64,000 nucleotides of DNA from assembly GCF_016123485.1 (NCBI RefSeq), contig NZ_JADCKQ010000002.1, forward strand, positions 1 through 64,000, written 5' to 3'. Positions within the stretch are counted from its first letter, which is position 1; each line of letters opens with the position of its first letter. Below are positions 1 to 8,926 of this stretch, piece after piece. A program made the translations under genes and the position numbers. This stretch comes from Halocynthiibacter styelae (GTDB lineage: Bacteria > Pseudomonadota > Alphaproteobacteria > Rhodobacterales > Rhodobacteraceae). Under the pieces are notes generated by a model. It made no database searches. It was not told the DNA's origin and was given only the letters and a program-made list of their open reading frames with translations.

Positions 1-135
1 CTGCTGAGGCTGCTGAGGCTGCTGAGGCTGCTGAGGCTGCTGAGGCTGCTGAGGCTGCTGAGGCTGCTGAGGCTGCTGAGGCTGCTGAGGCTGCTGAGGC
101 TGCTGAGGCTGCTGAGGCTGCTGAGGCTGCTGAGG
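1..135. repeat. Perfect 9-bp tandem repeat, 15 copies visible
   Basis: The unit CTGCTGAGG is repeated 15 times without a single mismatch and runs off the left edge. It lies in frame in the acidic protein gene and codes for Ala-Glu-Ala. There is no synonymous variation between copies, which suggests recent expansion or ongoing homogenisation by slippage. Confidence 0.97.
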
Positions 136-2069
136 CACAATCCATCCCTGAGCTGCCCGTGCAAGAAATTTCTGACGCCGTGGCCAATATTTCTGACGCC
201 CCGGAAGCTGAAGAGACGCCTTCAGATGTGGATCCGGTATCCGATGCGCCAGATGTGCAGTTCGAAGACGAAACCTCTGATCCTGACAATACCCTCCCGG
301 ATGATCCGGTTCTGGAAAACCCAATCATCCCCGAAGAGATTACCCCTGATCTGACAGTTGAAACCGTCAACGAAGCCGACGGTGAACAGACCGACACGAC
401 GGATGGCAATCAGGCCGACGTTTTCCCAGAGACCGCGAATACGCTGTTTTCGGAAGATCTCGCAGATACAGAACCGCTTCCCGAAGAAACATCGGTTTCA
501 GACAAACTGCGTCGCATTCGCGCCGTTGTCGCACGGAACGCCCATGAACTGCCGACCGGGGAAGGCAGCCAGTTCCAGCCGGCCCCACAGGTGAGCGACG
601 ATAATCTGGATGCACAAGCTGACTTTGAAGCAGGCGACAGCCCTTCCCTGACCGATATGCTGGAAGGGTCCGCCCGCCCGGATTCTGAATCAGAAAGTGG
701 TATGGTCCAGGACGCGGATACAGCCAGGGAACCGTCAGATCCGGAAACATCTGCGCTGGTCCTGCTGCCCACGGCCGATCTGCCCGCGCCTGAAGATCTT
801 CCGGACGCAGAAATGGAAGACGACGCCATGTCTGCGTCAGTTTCCACGCCTGCAACCACCGATCAGGCAACGGCTGACACCCTTAAATCTCTGGTCGCAG
901 AAATAAACAATGATACCGAGGCAGATCAGGACGATACCGTCGAACCAGCGGGAACTTCCCCGGAAGAAGCCGCCAGCGATCCCAATCAGTCCGGCGATGC
1001 GGACCCCTACATTCAGATGGACAGCACCAGCCCGCATATCCTGAAACTGCAGCGTGCGGCACAACAGATGCCGGAAGATACAGCCCTGGCTGCTGAAGCG
1101 GAAAGTGTTTCTCAGGATCCACTGCACCGGGAATCACAGACGCCTGCCGAAGACATCGCTTCCACTGAAGAAGAAACAGATCTGTCGGAGATGCCGGATG
1201 TGGATGCAGATCTGGAAAGCAGTCTGTCCGCCATCTTCACCGGGTCAGCGGAACATCACGCATCTGAACCGGAAACCGATGATGTTCCCGAAGAGACACA
1301 GGAAAACATCCAGATTTTTCCCGAAGAAAACACGGATGCCCCCCGCCACGGGCGCCGGAATGATCGGTCTGTCAGCCGGCTTCTGGAAGAAACGAACACA
1401 CATCTCGACAGCCCCGACAGTCAGAACCGGCGATCTGCGATTTCGCATCTGCGCGCCGCGGTTGCCGCAACCGTCGCAGATAAACGGATACGCGGGGACC
1501 AGCAGGACACAGAAGATCTGGAAGCCTATCGCGCAGATCTTGCATCTGCCGTAAAGCCTGGCAGCAGCCTTCGTAAAACCCGATCCAATCCACCTGAAAA
1601 ACGCGACACTGATAGCCCGCCTCCTCTGGTTCTGGTGTCAGAACAGCGCATTGATCCGGAACCTCCGGTCAGAAGGCGCAATCAACCTCAGACCGTGATC
1701 AAACACATTCTGCCGCGCCGCATTCAGCGTGACACAGCAGCCCTCGCCATCGGTGAGCCTCTTGAAGAGGACAGGAAGTCAGCCTTTCCTGCCAGCTGGC
1801 AGGATTTTTCGGCATTCGCCAAAGACAAAGGTGCCCGCAGTCAGGCCGATTATATCGAAGCCGCAGCAGCCTGGCTGACCTGGATCGAAGAACAACCCCA
1901 TTTCACCCGCCTGAAAGTCATCAATCTTGTGACAGAAACGCTGGGTGAACAGCAGTTTAACCGCGACACGGGCCTGCATAGCTTTGGCAATCTGATCCGG
2001 GAACAGGTTCTGATTAAGGAACAGCGTGGACAGTTCAGTATCTCACCTGAGACACGTTTCCACCCCTGA
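3..2069 (+). CDS. Acidic low-complexity protein, 5' end outside window
   Basis: I do not recognise this protein. The frame is open to the left edge, so the real start lies outside the window; 688 residues are visible. The first 45 are a perfect Ala-Glu-Ala repeat encoded by a 9-bp unit. Residues up to about 470 are rich in Asp, Glu, Pro, Ser and Thr and look disordered. The last 90 residues, from about SWQDFSAFAK to the end, have a normal mixed composition and look like a small folded helical domain. Two short basic helical stretches (RRIRAVVARN and SHLRAAVAA) recur in similar form inside the acidic part. It is followed by a terminator and by the convergent DUF2842-purA unit. No enzymatic motif was seen. 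The function is unknown; a structural or scaffolding role is only a guess. Confidence 0.85.
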   Translation, partial: AEAAEAAEAAEAAEAAEAAEAAEAAEAAEAAEAAEAAEAAEAAEAQSIPELPVQEISDAVANISDAPEAEETPSDVDPVSDAPDVQFEDETSDPDNTLPDDPVLENPIIPEEITPDLTVETVNEADGEQTDTTDGNQADVFPETANTLFSEDLADTEPLPEETSVSDKLRRIRAVVARNAHELPTGEGSQFQPAPQVSDDNLDAQADFEAGDSPSLTDMLEGSARPDSESESGMVQDADTAREPSDPETSALVLLPTADLPAPEDLPDAEMEDDAMSASVSTPATTDQATADTLKSLVAEINNDTEADQDDTVEPAGTSPEEAASDPNQSGDADPYIQMDSTSPHILKLQRAAQQMPEDTALAAEAESVSQDPLHRESQTPAEDIASTEEETDLSEMPDVDADLESSLSAIFTGSAEHHASEPETDDVPEETQENIQIFPEENTDAPRHGRRNDRSVSRLLEETNTHLDSPDSQNRRSAISHLRAAVAATVADKRIRGDQQDTEDLEAYRADLASAVKPGSSLRKTRSNPPEKRDTDSPPPLVLVSEQRIDPEPPVRRRNQPQTVIKHILPRRIQRDTAALAIGEPLEEDRKSAFPASWQDFSAFAKDKGARSQADYIEAAAAWLTWIEEQPHFTRLKVINLVTETLGEQQFNRDTGLHSFGNLIREQVLIKEQRGQFSISPETRFHP

Positions 2070-2087
2070 AACAGATGAACGTCAGAC

Positions 2088-2117
2088 AAAAAAAAGGCCC
2101 CCCGTGGGGCACCTTTT
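2088..2117. terminator. Bidirectional terminator
   Basis: An A-run, GG, CCCC, a short loop, GGGG and a CC plus T-run form a hairpin with a two-base bulge. It sits between the acidic protein gene (+) and the DUF2842 gene (-). The flanking A and T runs allow it to work in both directions. Confidence 0.75.
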
Positions 2118-2140
2118 TCTATCTCATTTCAAATTCTGAA

Positions 2141-2383
2141 TCACTCTGCCGTTTCAGAAGGCTGTTCTTCAGCATCAGGGTCTGCTTTGCCAACCCCCAT
2201 AAAAACGGGTTTAAACGGCACAGCCCACAGAACCCCCAGAAGAATATAAACCGCCAGTTCCAGCAACAGTGGCAGGCGATCAATCATCCCCATTATGGTC
2301 ACCGCGGCCACCACATAAAGTGGCAGCCAGACCAATAGCAGAAACAACGCCAGACGACGGCGGGCTTTGTAACTCAATGACAT
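2141..2383 (-). CDS. DUF2842 family small membrane protein
   Basis: This is a protein of 80 residues with a basic N-terminus (MSLSYKARRR), two hydrophobic helices at about residues 11-32 and 37-60 and an acidic tail. It matches the DUF2842 family of short alphaproteobacterial inner-membrane proteins, whose function is unknown. The ATG at 2383 was chosen over an upstream TTG at 2398 because TGAGGAAA lies 6 bases before it and because the TTG would overlap the purA stop codon. It starts about 11 bases after purA ends and is probably cotranscribed with it. This linkage to purA is, from memory, common in Rhodobacteraceae. Confidence 0.85.
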   Translation of the reverse strand: MSLSYKARRRLALFLLLVWLPLYVVAAVTIMGMIDRLPLLLELAVYILLGVLWAVPFKPVFMGVGKADPDAEEQPSETAE

Positions 2384-2394
2384 CGCGGGTTTCC

Positions 2395-3690
2395 TCAATC
2401 AGCGAAGGGGTCAGTTACAAGGATGGTATCGTCACGTTCAGGCGATGTCGACAAAAGAGCGACCGGGCACTCGATCAATTCTTCGACGCGTTTTACATAT
2501 TTAATCGCATTGGCGGGCAGATCATTCCAGGACCGTGCGCCTTCGGTGCTCTCAGACCAGCCCGGCATTTCTTCATAGATCGGGGTGCAGCGCGCCTGTT
2601 GATCTGCGGCGGTCGGCAGATAGTCCAGACGTTCACCGTCCAGATCATAGCCCACACAGATCTTCAGGGTTTCAAACCCGTCCAGAACGTCCAGCTTGGT
2701 CAGGGAAATCCCGGTCACACCAGAGGTTGCACAGGTCTGACGCACCAGAGCCGCATCAAACCAGCCACAACGACGTTTCCGGCCGGTGGTGGTGCCAAAT
2801 TCATGGCCCCGTTCGCCCAGACGCTGACCATCTGCGTCATCCAGTTCAGTCGGGAACGGGCCTTCGCCCACGCGGGTGGTGTAGGCTTTCACAATGCCCA
2901 GCACATATTCAATAGAACCCGGACCAACACCAACACCCGTCGCGGCCTGGCCAGCGATCACGTTGGATGAGGTCACAAACGGGTATGTGCCAAAATCGAT
3001 GTCCAGAAGTGCGCCCTGCGCACCTTCAAACAGGATCCGTTTACCGGCTTTGCGCTTTTCATTCAGCACTTTCCAGACCGGCGCAGCGTAAGGCAGGATT
3101 TCAGACGCGATCTCTTTCAGCTGCGCAACCAGAGCATCACGATCAATTGCTTCAATACCCAGACCTTTGCGCAGTGGATCATGGTGCTGCAGCGCGCGAT
3201 CAACACGGGCTTCAAGGGTTGCGTCATCGGCCAGATCAGCAACACGCACAGAACGGCGGCCCACTTTATCTTCGTAAGCCGGGCCAATGCCACGGCCCGT
3301 TGTACCGATCTTGGTGCCTTTTGACGCCGCTTCTTCACGGGCCCGGTCAAGTTCACCGTGGATTGGCAGGATCAGCGGGGTGTTTTCCGCAATCATCAGG
3401 TTTTCGGGGGAAATATCAACGCCCTGACCACGGATGGTCGCAATCTCTTTCACCAGATGCCACGGGTCCAGAACCACGCCATTGCCGATAACCGAAAGCT
3501 TGCCACCGCGCACAACGCCGGATGGCAGTGCGTGCAGTTTGTAAACTTTCTCTCCGACAACAAGCGTATGGCCTGCGTTATGACCGCCCTGAAAACGTGC
3601 GATCACGTCAGCACGCTCAGAGAGCCAGTCCACGATCTTGCCTTTTCCTTCGTCACCCCACTGGGCGCCGACGACAACAACATTGGCCAT
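2395..3690 (-). CDS. purA: Adenylosuccinate synthetase
   Basis: PurA condenses IMP with aspartate using GTP to make adenylosuccinate, the first committed step from IMP to AMP, in the cytosol. The 431 residues have the family length. The N-terminal GTP loop GDEGKGK is at residues 12-18 and GGHNAGHT at 35-42. These place the catalytic pair at Asp13 and His41, the same numbers as in E. coli. An AGGTGG ribosome binding site precedes the ATG at 3690. DUF2842 follows closely on the same strand. Confidence 0.98.
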   Translation of the reverse strand: MANVVVVGAQWGDEGKGKIVDWLSERADVIARFQGGHNAGHTLVVGEKVYKLHALPSGVVRGGKLSVIGNGVVLDPWHLVKEIATIRGQGVDISPENLMIAENTPLILPIHGELDRAREEAASKGTKIGTTGRGIGPAYEDKVGRRSVRVADLADDATLEARVDRALQHHDPLRKGLGIEAIDRDALVAQLKEIASEILPYAAPVWKVLNEKRKAGKRILFEGAQGALLDIDFGTYPFVTSSNVIAGQAATGVGVGPGSIEYVLGIVKAYTTRVGEGPFPTELDDADGQRLGERGHEFGTTTGRKRRCGWFDAALVRQTCATSGVTGISLTKLDVLDGFETLKICVGYDLDGERLDYLPTAADQQARCTPIYEEMPGWSESTEGARSWNDLPANAIKYVKRVEELIECPVALLSTSPERDDTILVTDPFAD

Positions 3691-3845
3691 GATATTTCCA
3701 CCTGTTCTGCAGATATGTGAGTAAACCGCAGCCCCTATACAGGCTGTGGTGCGGCACGGCTACCGTAAATATGCCGCAACCCTCTTGTCCCCCGTCTGAT
3801 TTTCGTCAAAATCATCTGATATTTTATGTATTGGGGGGATAAACG

Positions 3846-4142
3846 ATGAAACTGATCACTATCCGACGTGACCCGGGGTTTTACGGGGCCATGCGCAAAC
3901 TGACGATTCTTATTGACGGAACAAAGGTTGCACGACTGAAACAATATGAAGATGTGCTGCTGGAAGTGGACGATGACGCCATTCACCTGCAAGGCATAAT
4001 GGATTGGGGCAAAACCGAACAGGTCTCGCTGAGAGCGCTTGATCACGGCGCCACTATTACCTTCAAAGCCTGGTTCACACTTAATCCCCTGCGCAACCTT
4101 GGCATTTCCCCCCTTCCCTTTCGGGTGACAATACAAAAGTAA
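3846..4142 (+). CDS. Conserved-looking small protein of unknown function
   Basis: This is a protein of 98 residues without a signal peptide or membrane segment. The alternating hydrophobic pattern (for example KLTILIDGTKVARLKQYEDV) suggests an all-beta fold with an IDG turn, as in several small beta-sandwich proteins. I cannot name a family. The ATG follows a GGGGGATAA stretch at suitable distance. It lies alone between the divergent purA promoter and secG, and its regular codon use supports it over the antisense frame across 3735-4136. The function is unknown. Confidence 0.7.
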   Translation: MKLITIRRDPGFYGAMRKLTILIDGTKVARLKQYEDVLLEVDDDAIHLQGIMDWGKTEQVSLRALDHGATITFKAWFTLNPLRNLGISPLPFRVTIQK

Positions 4143-4258
4143 GCAATCAGATTCGGAGCCATGGCCAGAATTTCAGAACACGCCGGACAAACGGAGGGGT
4201 TGCGGGGCGTGTCATGAGGGCTTAGATAAGCGCAACTCACATTCGCAAGGCCTGCTCT

Positions 4259-4660
4259 ATGGAAAACGTACTTCTTGTCATTCTTCTGATTGTCGCAATC
4301 TGTCTGATCGTTGTTGTTCTGCTGCAGCGTTCCGAAGGCGGTGGCCTTGGTATGGGCGGTGGTGGCGCGGCCGGTGGCGGCGTTATGTCTTCTCGTGCAG
4401 CGGCAACGGCGCTTGGTAAACTGACCTGGATTTTTGGCGTCGCTTTCTTCGCGGCTTCTATTGCACTGACTATTTTCTCTGCGAAAAACTCCAATGGTGG
4501 TTCCGTTATTGATCAGATCGGCGGCACAGCACCTGCCGCGGTTGAAATTCCGGACAACCCGCTGGGCGAAGGTTCCCTGCTGCCACCAACAACCGGTGAT
4601 GCAGAACTGGTCCCGGGCTATGTTGCACCTGCAGAAGAAGCCCCGGCTGCAAGCGAATAA
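4259..4660 (+). CDS. secG: Preprotein translocase subunit SecG
   Basis: SecG is the small accessory subunit of the SecYEG channel and helps SecA-driven protein export across the inner membrane. The 133-residue product has two transmembrane helices at about residues 4-22 and 55-74. The linker between them is very glycine-rich and carries the family's LLQRSEGGGLG motif. The C-terminal tail of about 55 residues is Pro/Ala-rich and acidic, a common extension in alphaproteobacteria. A rho-independent terminator follows directly, so it is probably its own unit. Confidence 0.95.
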   Translation: MENVLLVILLIVAICLIVVVLLQRSEGGGLGMGGGGAAGGGVMSSRAAATALGKLTWIFGVAFFAASIALTIFSAKNSNGGSVIDQIGGTAPAAVEIPDNPLGEGSLLPPTTGDAELVPGYVAPAEEAPAASE

Positions 4661-4683
4661 ATCGCTGGTTATATCCTAATTCT

Positions 4684-4708
4684 TCCGGGGGCATCTGTCC
4701 CCGGTTTT
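4684..4708 (+). terminator. secG terminator
   Basis: An inverted repeat CCGGGG/CCCCGG with a short loop is followed by TTTTT, directly after the secG stop codon. Confidence 0.8.
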
Positions 4709-4807
4709 TACATCTGAAACCACTACAACTTGATTCGGGGCCCGCCGGCCCCGCAGTATTTTGCGTTTTACCGATCGTGGATCTCTGATTTTCGTGGCTC
4801 TGCACCA

Positions 4808-4836
4808 TTGCCAGATTGCCTCGAATCCGCTATAGG
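4808..4836 (+). promoter_or_regulatory. Candidate sigma-70 promoter of pyrG
   Basis: TTGCCA (4808-4813) and TATAGG (4831-4836) are separated by exactly 17 bases. They lie about 72 bases before the pyrG start and after the secG terminator. A GGGGCC/GGCCCC hairpin lies upstream at 4737-4752. This is a pattern match only. Confidence 0.45.
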
Positions 4837-4908
4837 TCAAACCCCGTGATACTGCGGCCTTTTCAGGGTGCGGATCGGAAATCTATCATCACGGGAGCGC
4901 CTGCGCCA

Positions 4909-6552
4909 ATGGCCAAATTTGTCTTTATCACCGGTGGAGTTGTTTCAAGCCTCGGCAAGGGTCTTGCATCCGCTGCTTTGGGTGCCTTGCTTCAGGCTCG
5001 CGGTTACACTGTTCGCCTGCGCAAGCTTGATCCTTACCTGAATGTTGATCCCGGCACGATGTCCCCGTTTGAGCACGGCGAAGTCTTTGTGACCGACGAT
5101 GGCGCTGAAACCGATCTGGATCTTGGCCATTATGAGCGTTTCACAGGAGTTGCTGCACGCAACACTGATTCCATTTCCTCCGGCCGGGTCTATTCCAACG
5201 TGCTGGCGAAAGAACGCCGCGGCGATTACCTGGGGAAAACCATTCAGGTGATTCCGCATGTGACCAATGAGATCAAAGACTTCATCGATATTGGCGAAGA
5301 TGAAGTAGATTTCATGCTCTGCGAAATTGGCGGCACTGTTGGCGATATCGAAGGCCTGCCCTTCTTTGAAGCGATCCGTCAGTTTGCCAATGACAAGCCA
5401 CGTGGCGATTGTATCTTCATGCACCTGACCCTGCTGCCCTATATTGCGGCATCCGGCGAGCTGAAGACAAAACCAACACAGCATTCCGTGAAAGAACTGC
5501 GTTCCATCGGGATTGCGCCGGATGTTCTGGTCTGCCGGTCCGAAGGCCCGATTCCTGCGAAAGAACGCGAGAAGCTGGCTCTGTTCTGTAACGTGCGCCC
5601 TGATTCCGTGATTGCCGCCCAGGATCTGAAATCCATTTATGAGGCCCCGCTGGCCTATCACCGCGAAGGCCTGGATCGTGCGGTTCTGGATGCGTTCGAC
5701 ATGTCCCACGCCCCGGCGCCAAAGCTGGATCGCTGGAACGATGTGCATGAACGCATTGTAAACGCCGAAGGTCAGGTAAAGATCGCCATCGTCGGCAAAT
5801 ACACCCAGCTGGAAGATGCCTATAAATCCATCGCCGAAGCTCTGACACATGGTGGCATGGCGAACCGGACCAAGGTGAAAATCGAATGGGTCGATGCCGA
5901 ACTGTTCGATCAGGACGATGCCGCACCATATCTTCAGGGCTTCCATGGCATTCTGGTGCCTGGCGGCTTTGGCGAACGTGGCACTGAAGGAAAAATCAAA
6001 GCCGCGCAATATGCCCGAGAAAACAAAGTGCCTTATCTGGGCATTTGCCTTGGCATGCAGATGGCGGTGATTGAAGCCGCACGTAACAAAGCAGGCCTGA
6101 CAGACGCCGGATCCGAGGAATTTGATCACGAAGCCGGTGGAAAGCGTTTTGAACCTGTGGTGTATCACCTGAAAGAATGGGTTCAGGGCAACGAGAAAGT
6201 GCAGCGCAAAGCCGATGACGAAAAAGGCGGCACCATGCGTCTGGGCGCATATGATGCAAGTCTTGTTGAAGGCTCCCGTGTGGCGCAGGCCTATGGTTCC
6301 ACCGCGATTGAGGAACGTCACCGTCATCGCTATGAGGTAGATGTGAAATACCGCGAACAGCTTGAGGCCTGTGGTCTGAAGTTTTCCGGCATGTCACCGG
6401 ATGGGCGTCTGCCTGAGATCGTGGAATGGCAGGATCATCCATGGTTCATCGGCGTACAGTTCCACCCGGAACTGAAGTCCAAACCGTTTGAGCCCCATCC
6501 GCTCTTTGCTGATTTCGTACGCGCCGCGATGGATACTTCCCGCCTTGTATAA
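4909..6552 (+). CDS. pyrG: CTP synthase
   Basis: PyrG converts UTP to CTP using ATP and glutamine, the last step of pyrimidine nucleotide synthesis. The 547 residues contain an N-terminal amidoligase domain that begins with [15 protein letters not shown], the family's nucleotide-binding signature. A C-terminal class I glutamine amidotransferase domain follows, with the nucleophile Cys380 in GICLGMQM and the His519/Glu521 pair in QFHPE. The start at 4909 was chosen because the family begins at [10 protein letters not shown]; the frame is open 93 bases further upstream but that part has no family match. A terminator follows at 6560. Confidence 0.98.
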   Translation: MAKFVFITGGVVSSLGKGLASAALGALLQARGYTVRLRKLDPYLNVDPGTMSPFEHGEVFVTDDGAETDLDLGHYERFTGVAARNTDSISSGRVYSNVLAKERRGDYLGKTIQVIPHVTNEIKDFIDIGEDEVDFMLCEIGGTVGDIEGLPFFEAIRQFANDKPRGDCIFMHLTLLPYIAASGELKTKPTQHSVKELRSIGIAPDVLVCRSEGPIPAKEREKLALFCNVRPDSVIAAQDLKSIYEAPLAYHREGLDRAVLDAFDMSHAPAPKLDRWNDVHERIVNAEGQVKIAIVGKYTQLEDAYKSIAEALTHGGMANRTKVKIEWVDAELFDQDDAAPYLQGFHGILVPGGFGERGTEGKIKAAQYARENKVPYLGICLGMQMAVIEAARNKAGLTDAGSEEFDHEAGGKRFEPVVYHLKEWVQGNEKVQRKADDEKGGTMRLGAYDASLVEGSRVAQAYGSTAIEERHRHRYEVDVKYREQLEACGLKFSGMSPDGRLPEIVEWQDHPWFIGVQFHPELKSKPFEPHPLFADFVRAAMDTSRLV

Positions 6553-6559
6553 CATACCG

Positions 6560-6584
6560 CCCCGCCCATCCGGCGGGGCTGTTC
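6560..6584 (+). terminator. pyrG terminator
   Basis: CCCCGCC (6560-6566) and GGCGGGG (6572-6578) form a 7-bp stem with a five-base loop, followed by a weak T-rich stretch. It lies just before the DUF1330 gene. Confidence 0.65.
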
Positions 6585-6599
6585 TTTGGGAGAATGAAG

Positions 6600-6893
6600 A
6601 TGCCAAAAGCCTATTGGGTCGCACATGTAGATGTCCATGATCCGGACGCTTATGAAGCTTACCGTGCGGCCAATGCCGCGCCTTTCGCGAAATATGGCGC
6701 AAAATTTCTGATCCGTGGGGGCGTGGGGGAAGTTGTTGAAGGCACAGCGAAATCCAGACATGTCGTGATTGAATTCGTCGATTATGAAACCGCCATGGCC
6801 TGCTATAACAGTCCCGAATATCAAACGGCCAAAGCGCTGCGCGATCCTGTTTCTGAAGGGGACCTGGTGATTGTGGAGGGATATGAGGTCTGA
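6600..6893 (+). CDS. DUF1330 domain protein
   Basis: This is a protein of 97 residues that fits the DUF1330 family of small dimeric alpha/beta-barrel proteins. It has the typical pattern AYWVAHVDVHDPDAYEAY at the start, the central IRGG and the later IEF.D.E.A..CYNSPEYQ segment. The biochemical role of the family is not established. The ATG at 6600 was preferred over the one at 6594 because GGGAG ends seven bases before it. It follows the pyrG terminator and ends just before a long tandem repeat. Confidence 0.88.
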   Translation: MPKAYWVAHVDVHDPDAYEAYRAANAAPFAKYGAKFLIRGGVGEVVEGTAKSRHVVIEFVDYETAMACYNSPEYQTAKALRDPVSEGDLVIVEGYEV

Positions 6894-6914
6894 TCCCCTC
6901 CTCCTCCCGAACCG

Positions 6915-7018
6915 TTTTCCGGTTTTCCGGTTTTCCGGTTTTCCGGTTTTCCGGTTTTCCGGTTTTCCGGTTTTCCGGTTTTCCGGTTTTCCGGTTTTCC
7001 GGTTTTCCGGTTTTCCGG
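6915..7018. repeat. 13 perfect copies of an 8-bp tandem repeat
   Basis: TTTTCCGG is repeated 13 times without mismatch between the DUF1330 gene and the ArsR-type regulator. Each CCGG-TTTT-CCGG step can fold into a 4-bp hairpin with a T4 loop. The unit is not a multiple of three, so frames read across it are octapeptide repeats and are unlikely to be genes. Confidence 0.97.
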
Positions 7019-7114
7019 TGAAAAATACGATCCACCATCTTCCGGTCAACATCTTAACAGATTTACCCTACTTTAACTAGAATCGCTGATCGTCTTCTCA
7101 GGAAGGTGGTCAAT

Positions 7115-7432
7115 ATGCCCAAACACGAAAATGACGAAAATATCGCACGCGCGCTCAAATCTCTGTGCCATCCACGCCGTATTATAATTATGCGCTTGCT
7201 GTCCGAAACAAAAGGCAGCGAACTCGCTTTCAGGCAACTACAGCTGGCAACCGGCCTTAAGAACAACACATTGCTTCATCACCTACGTGAAATGGAACGG
7301 GGCTGGCTGCTTACCCGTCAGCGCAAAGGCCCCGAAACATATTACAAACTTTCAGCGGATTCACTTCTTCACTCCATGGATCTGATCCACGAGATCATGA
7401 ACGCGCGTTTCCACTCATCGCAGGCGGCCTGA
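7115..7432 (+). CDS. ArsR-family winged-helix regulator
   Basis: This is a protein of 105 residues with a winged helix-turn-helix of ArsR/GntR-like type. It has ARALKSLCHPRRIIIMRLL as the first helix pair, FRQLQLATGLKNNTLLHHLREMERGWLL as the recognition part and RKGPETYYKLS as the wing. The ArsR metal-binding Cys-x-Cys motif is absent, so a metal sensor role is not supported; the single Cys precedes HPRR. The ATG at 7115 has GGAAGG eight bases upstream and was preferred over a GTG at 7106. Its upstream region contains the 13-copy TTTTCCGG repeat about 95 bases away, which could tune its expression. Confidence 0.85.
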   Translation: MPKHENDENIARALKSLCHPRRIIIMRLLSETKGSELAFRQLQLATGLKNNTLLHHLREMERGWLLTRQRKGPETYYKLSADSLLHSMDLIHEIMNARFHSSQAA

Positions 7433-7488
7433 CCTTTCCGCGTAAAACGTGATTGGCAGCCCGCCGGATCCATGCCTATATCACGTTT

Positions 7489-7932
7489 ATGTTTGCTGAT
7501 CTTCTGCGCCGCCTGACGGCCCCCGCCCCTGCCCCGCTGTCCGATCCGGATGCACGATTGTCCCTTGCCGCTTTGCTTGTACGTATCGCCCGCAGCGACG
7601 GCGATTATGCCGCCAGCGAAATCAAAACTATTTCATCCGTTCTTGCAGATCGTTACGGCATGACGCAGACAGACGCAGACCAATTGCGTCAGGATGCTGA
7701 GCAACTGGAAAGCGAAGCCCCCGACACCGTGCGTTTCACCCGTTCCATCAAAGACGCCGTGGCGCATGAACATCGTCTTGCCATCCTCGAAAGCCTCTGG
7801 AGTGTGGCCCTGGCCGACGGTGCCCGCGATCAGGAAGAGGACAGCCAGCTGCGTCTCATAACCGATCTGCTTGGCCTGACGGACGTGGAATCTGCAAAAG
7901 CCCGCCAGAAAGCTGCCGGGAAACGGGCCTGA
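7489..7932 (+). CDS. TerB-like tellurite-resistance domain protein
   Basis: This is a 147-residue helical protein matching the TerB-like superfamily. It has two similar halves, each with an acidic turn: VRIARSDGDYAASEIKTI and VALADGARDQEEDSQLRLI. These acidic turns are the metal-binding signature of TerB-like folds. Standalone genes of this kind are common in alphaproteobacteria and their role is unknown; true tellurite resistance is not implied. The ATG at 7489 was taken as start because MFADLLRRL is a typical N-terminus and the upstream TTG has no ribosome binding site. Confidence 0.8.
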   Translation: MFADLLRRLTAPAPAPLSDPDARLSLAALLVRIARSDGDYAASEIKTISSVLADRYGMTQTDADQLRQDAEQLESEAPDTVRFTRSIKDAVAHEHRLAILESLWSVALADGARDQEEDSQLRLITDLLGLTDVESAKARQKAAGKRA

Positions 7933-8028
7933 CACCTCCGGTTTTCTGCTCATAAAACCCGATTATTTGCCTTCTGCCGCGTTTCACAGGTCCAAGCGGC
8001 GGATTCCCCGTTGCAATCAGAACAAATT

Positions 8029-8045
8029 TCGGGACTAATTCCCGA
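8029..8045. promoter_or_regulatory. Inverted repeat upstream of the ABC transporter
   Basis: TCGGGA and TCCCGA flank a five-base spacer, 37 bases before the ATPase start. It could be an operator or a leader hairpin. No regulator can be assigned. Confidence 0.4.
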
Positions 8046-8081
8046 TAATCAAAAAGCCTGCTGCCAACAGAGAACCAAAAC

Positions 8082-8894
8082 GTGAATCAAACCGATACCG
8101 CCGAAGCCGCGCAATCCACTGCTGCCGCTGAACCCGTCATTGAAATCCGCAATCTGCACAAAGCCTATGGCCAGCTTGAGGTGCTGAAAGGCGTTGATAT
8201 TCATGCAAACCGGGGTGATGTGGTGTCTCTGATCGGATCGTCCGGTTCTGGTAAATCCACACTTTTGCGCTGCTGCAATCTGCTGGAAGACAGCCAGCAG
8301 GGTGAAATCCTCTTCTGTGGTGATCCGGTCAAATGGGCAGGCGAAGGCCATACCCGCCGCCCATCCGACAAAGACCAGGTGCGGGAAATGCGCACCAATC
8401 TGTCCATGGTTTTTCAGCAGTTTAACCTCTGGTCTCACATGACCATCCTGCAAAATGTCATGGAAGCCCCGGTTACCGTTCTGGGCCGTGACAAAGACGA
8501 AGCCGAAGCATCCGCACGCAAATACCTGGAAAAGGTTGGCATCGGCGATAAATGCGATGCCTGGCCTGCCCAGCTTTCCGGCGGTCAGCAGCAGCGTGCC
8601 GCGATTGCCCGCGCCCTTTGCATGGAACCCAAGGCCCTTCTGTTTGATGAACCAACTTCCGCGCTTGATCCGGAGTTGGAACAGGAAGTTGTCAAAGTTA
8701 TCAAGGCCCTGGCCGAAGAAGGCCGCACCATGCTGATCGTGACCCACGACATGAAAATGGCCCATGATGTATCTGACCACGTGGTCTTCCTGCATCAGGG
8801 TCGGATTGAAGAAGAAGGCGCCCCTGGCGAACTTTTCAGCAATCCGAAAACCGAACGTCTGCAACAGTTCCTGAGCGCAACAACCGCAGATTAA
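8082..8894 (+). CDS. Polar amino acid ABC transporter ATPase
   Basis: This is the cytoplasmic ATPase of a HisP/ArtP-type importer. The 270 residues contain Walker A GSSGSGKST at 52-60, the signature LSGGQ at 165-169, Walker B LLFDEP at 186-191 and the H-loop THDM at about 224. The GTG at 8082 is used because no ATG lies between it and the conserved EIRNLHKAYG segment. About 20 extra residues precede the usual family start. It is the first gene of a four-gene set (ATPase, binding protein, two permeases). The neighbours suggest a basic or polar amino acid such as histidine, arginine or ornithine as substrate. Confidence 0.95.
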   Translation: MNQTDTAEAAQSTAAAEPVIEIRNLHKAYGQLEVLKGVDIHANRGDVVSLIGSSGSGKSTLLRCCNLLEDSQQGEILFCGDPVKWAGEGHTRRPSDKDQVREMRTNLSMVFQQFNLWSHMTILQNVMEAPVTVLGRDKDEAEASARKYLEKVGIGDKCDAWPAQLSGGQQQRAAIARALCMEPKALLFDEPTSALDPELEQEVVKVIKALAEEGRTMLIVTHDMKMAHDVSDHVVFLHQGRIEEEGAPGELFSNPKTERLQQFLSATTAD

Positions 8895-8926
8895 CAATAA
8901 CGCGCTTCAAATTTGGGAGAGAACAC

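Noticed and set aside
1-135. CRISPR array
   Set aside because: This repeat and the one at 6915 are direct tandem repeats without spacers.
4945-6327. Long open frame of 460 codons on the minus strand across pyrG
   Set aside because: It is antisense to a fully conserved enzyme gene and has no ribosome binding site or family match; it results from the codon bias of pyrG.
6394-7052. Minus-strand frames with repeated RKTGKPEN octapeptides
   Set aside because: They are created by reading through the TTTTCCGG tandem repeat and overlap pyrG and DUF1330; no real protein is likely.
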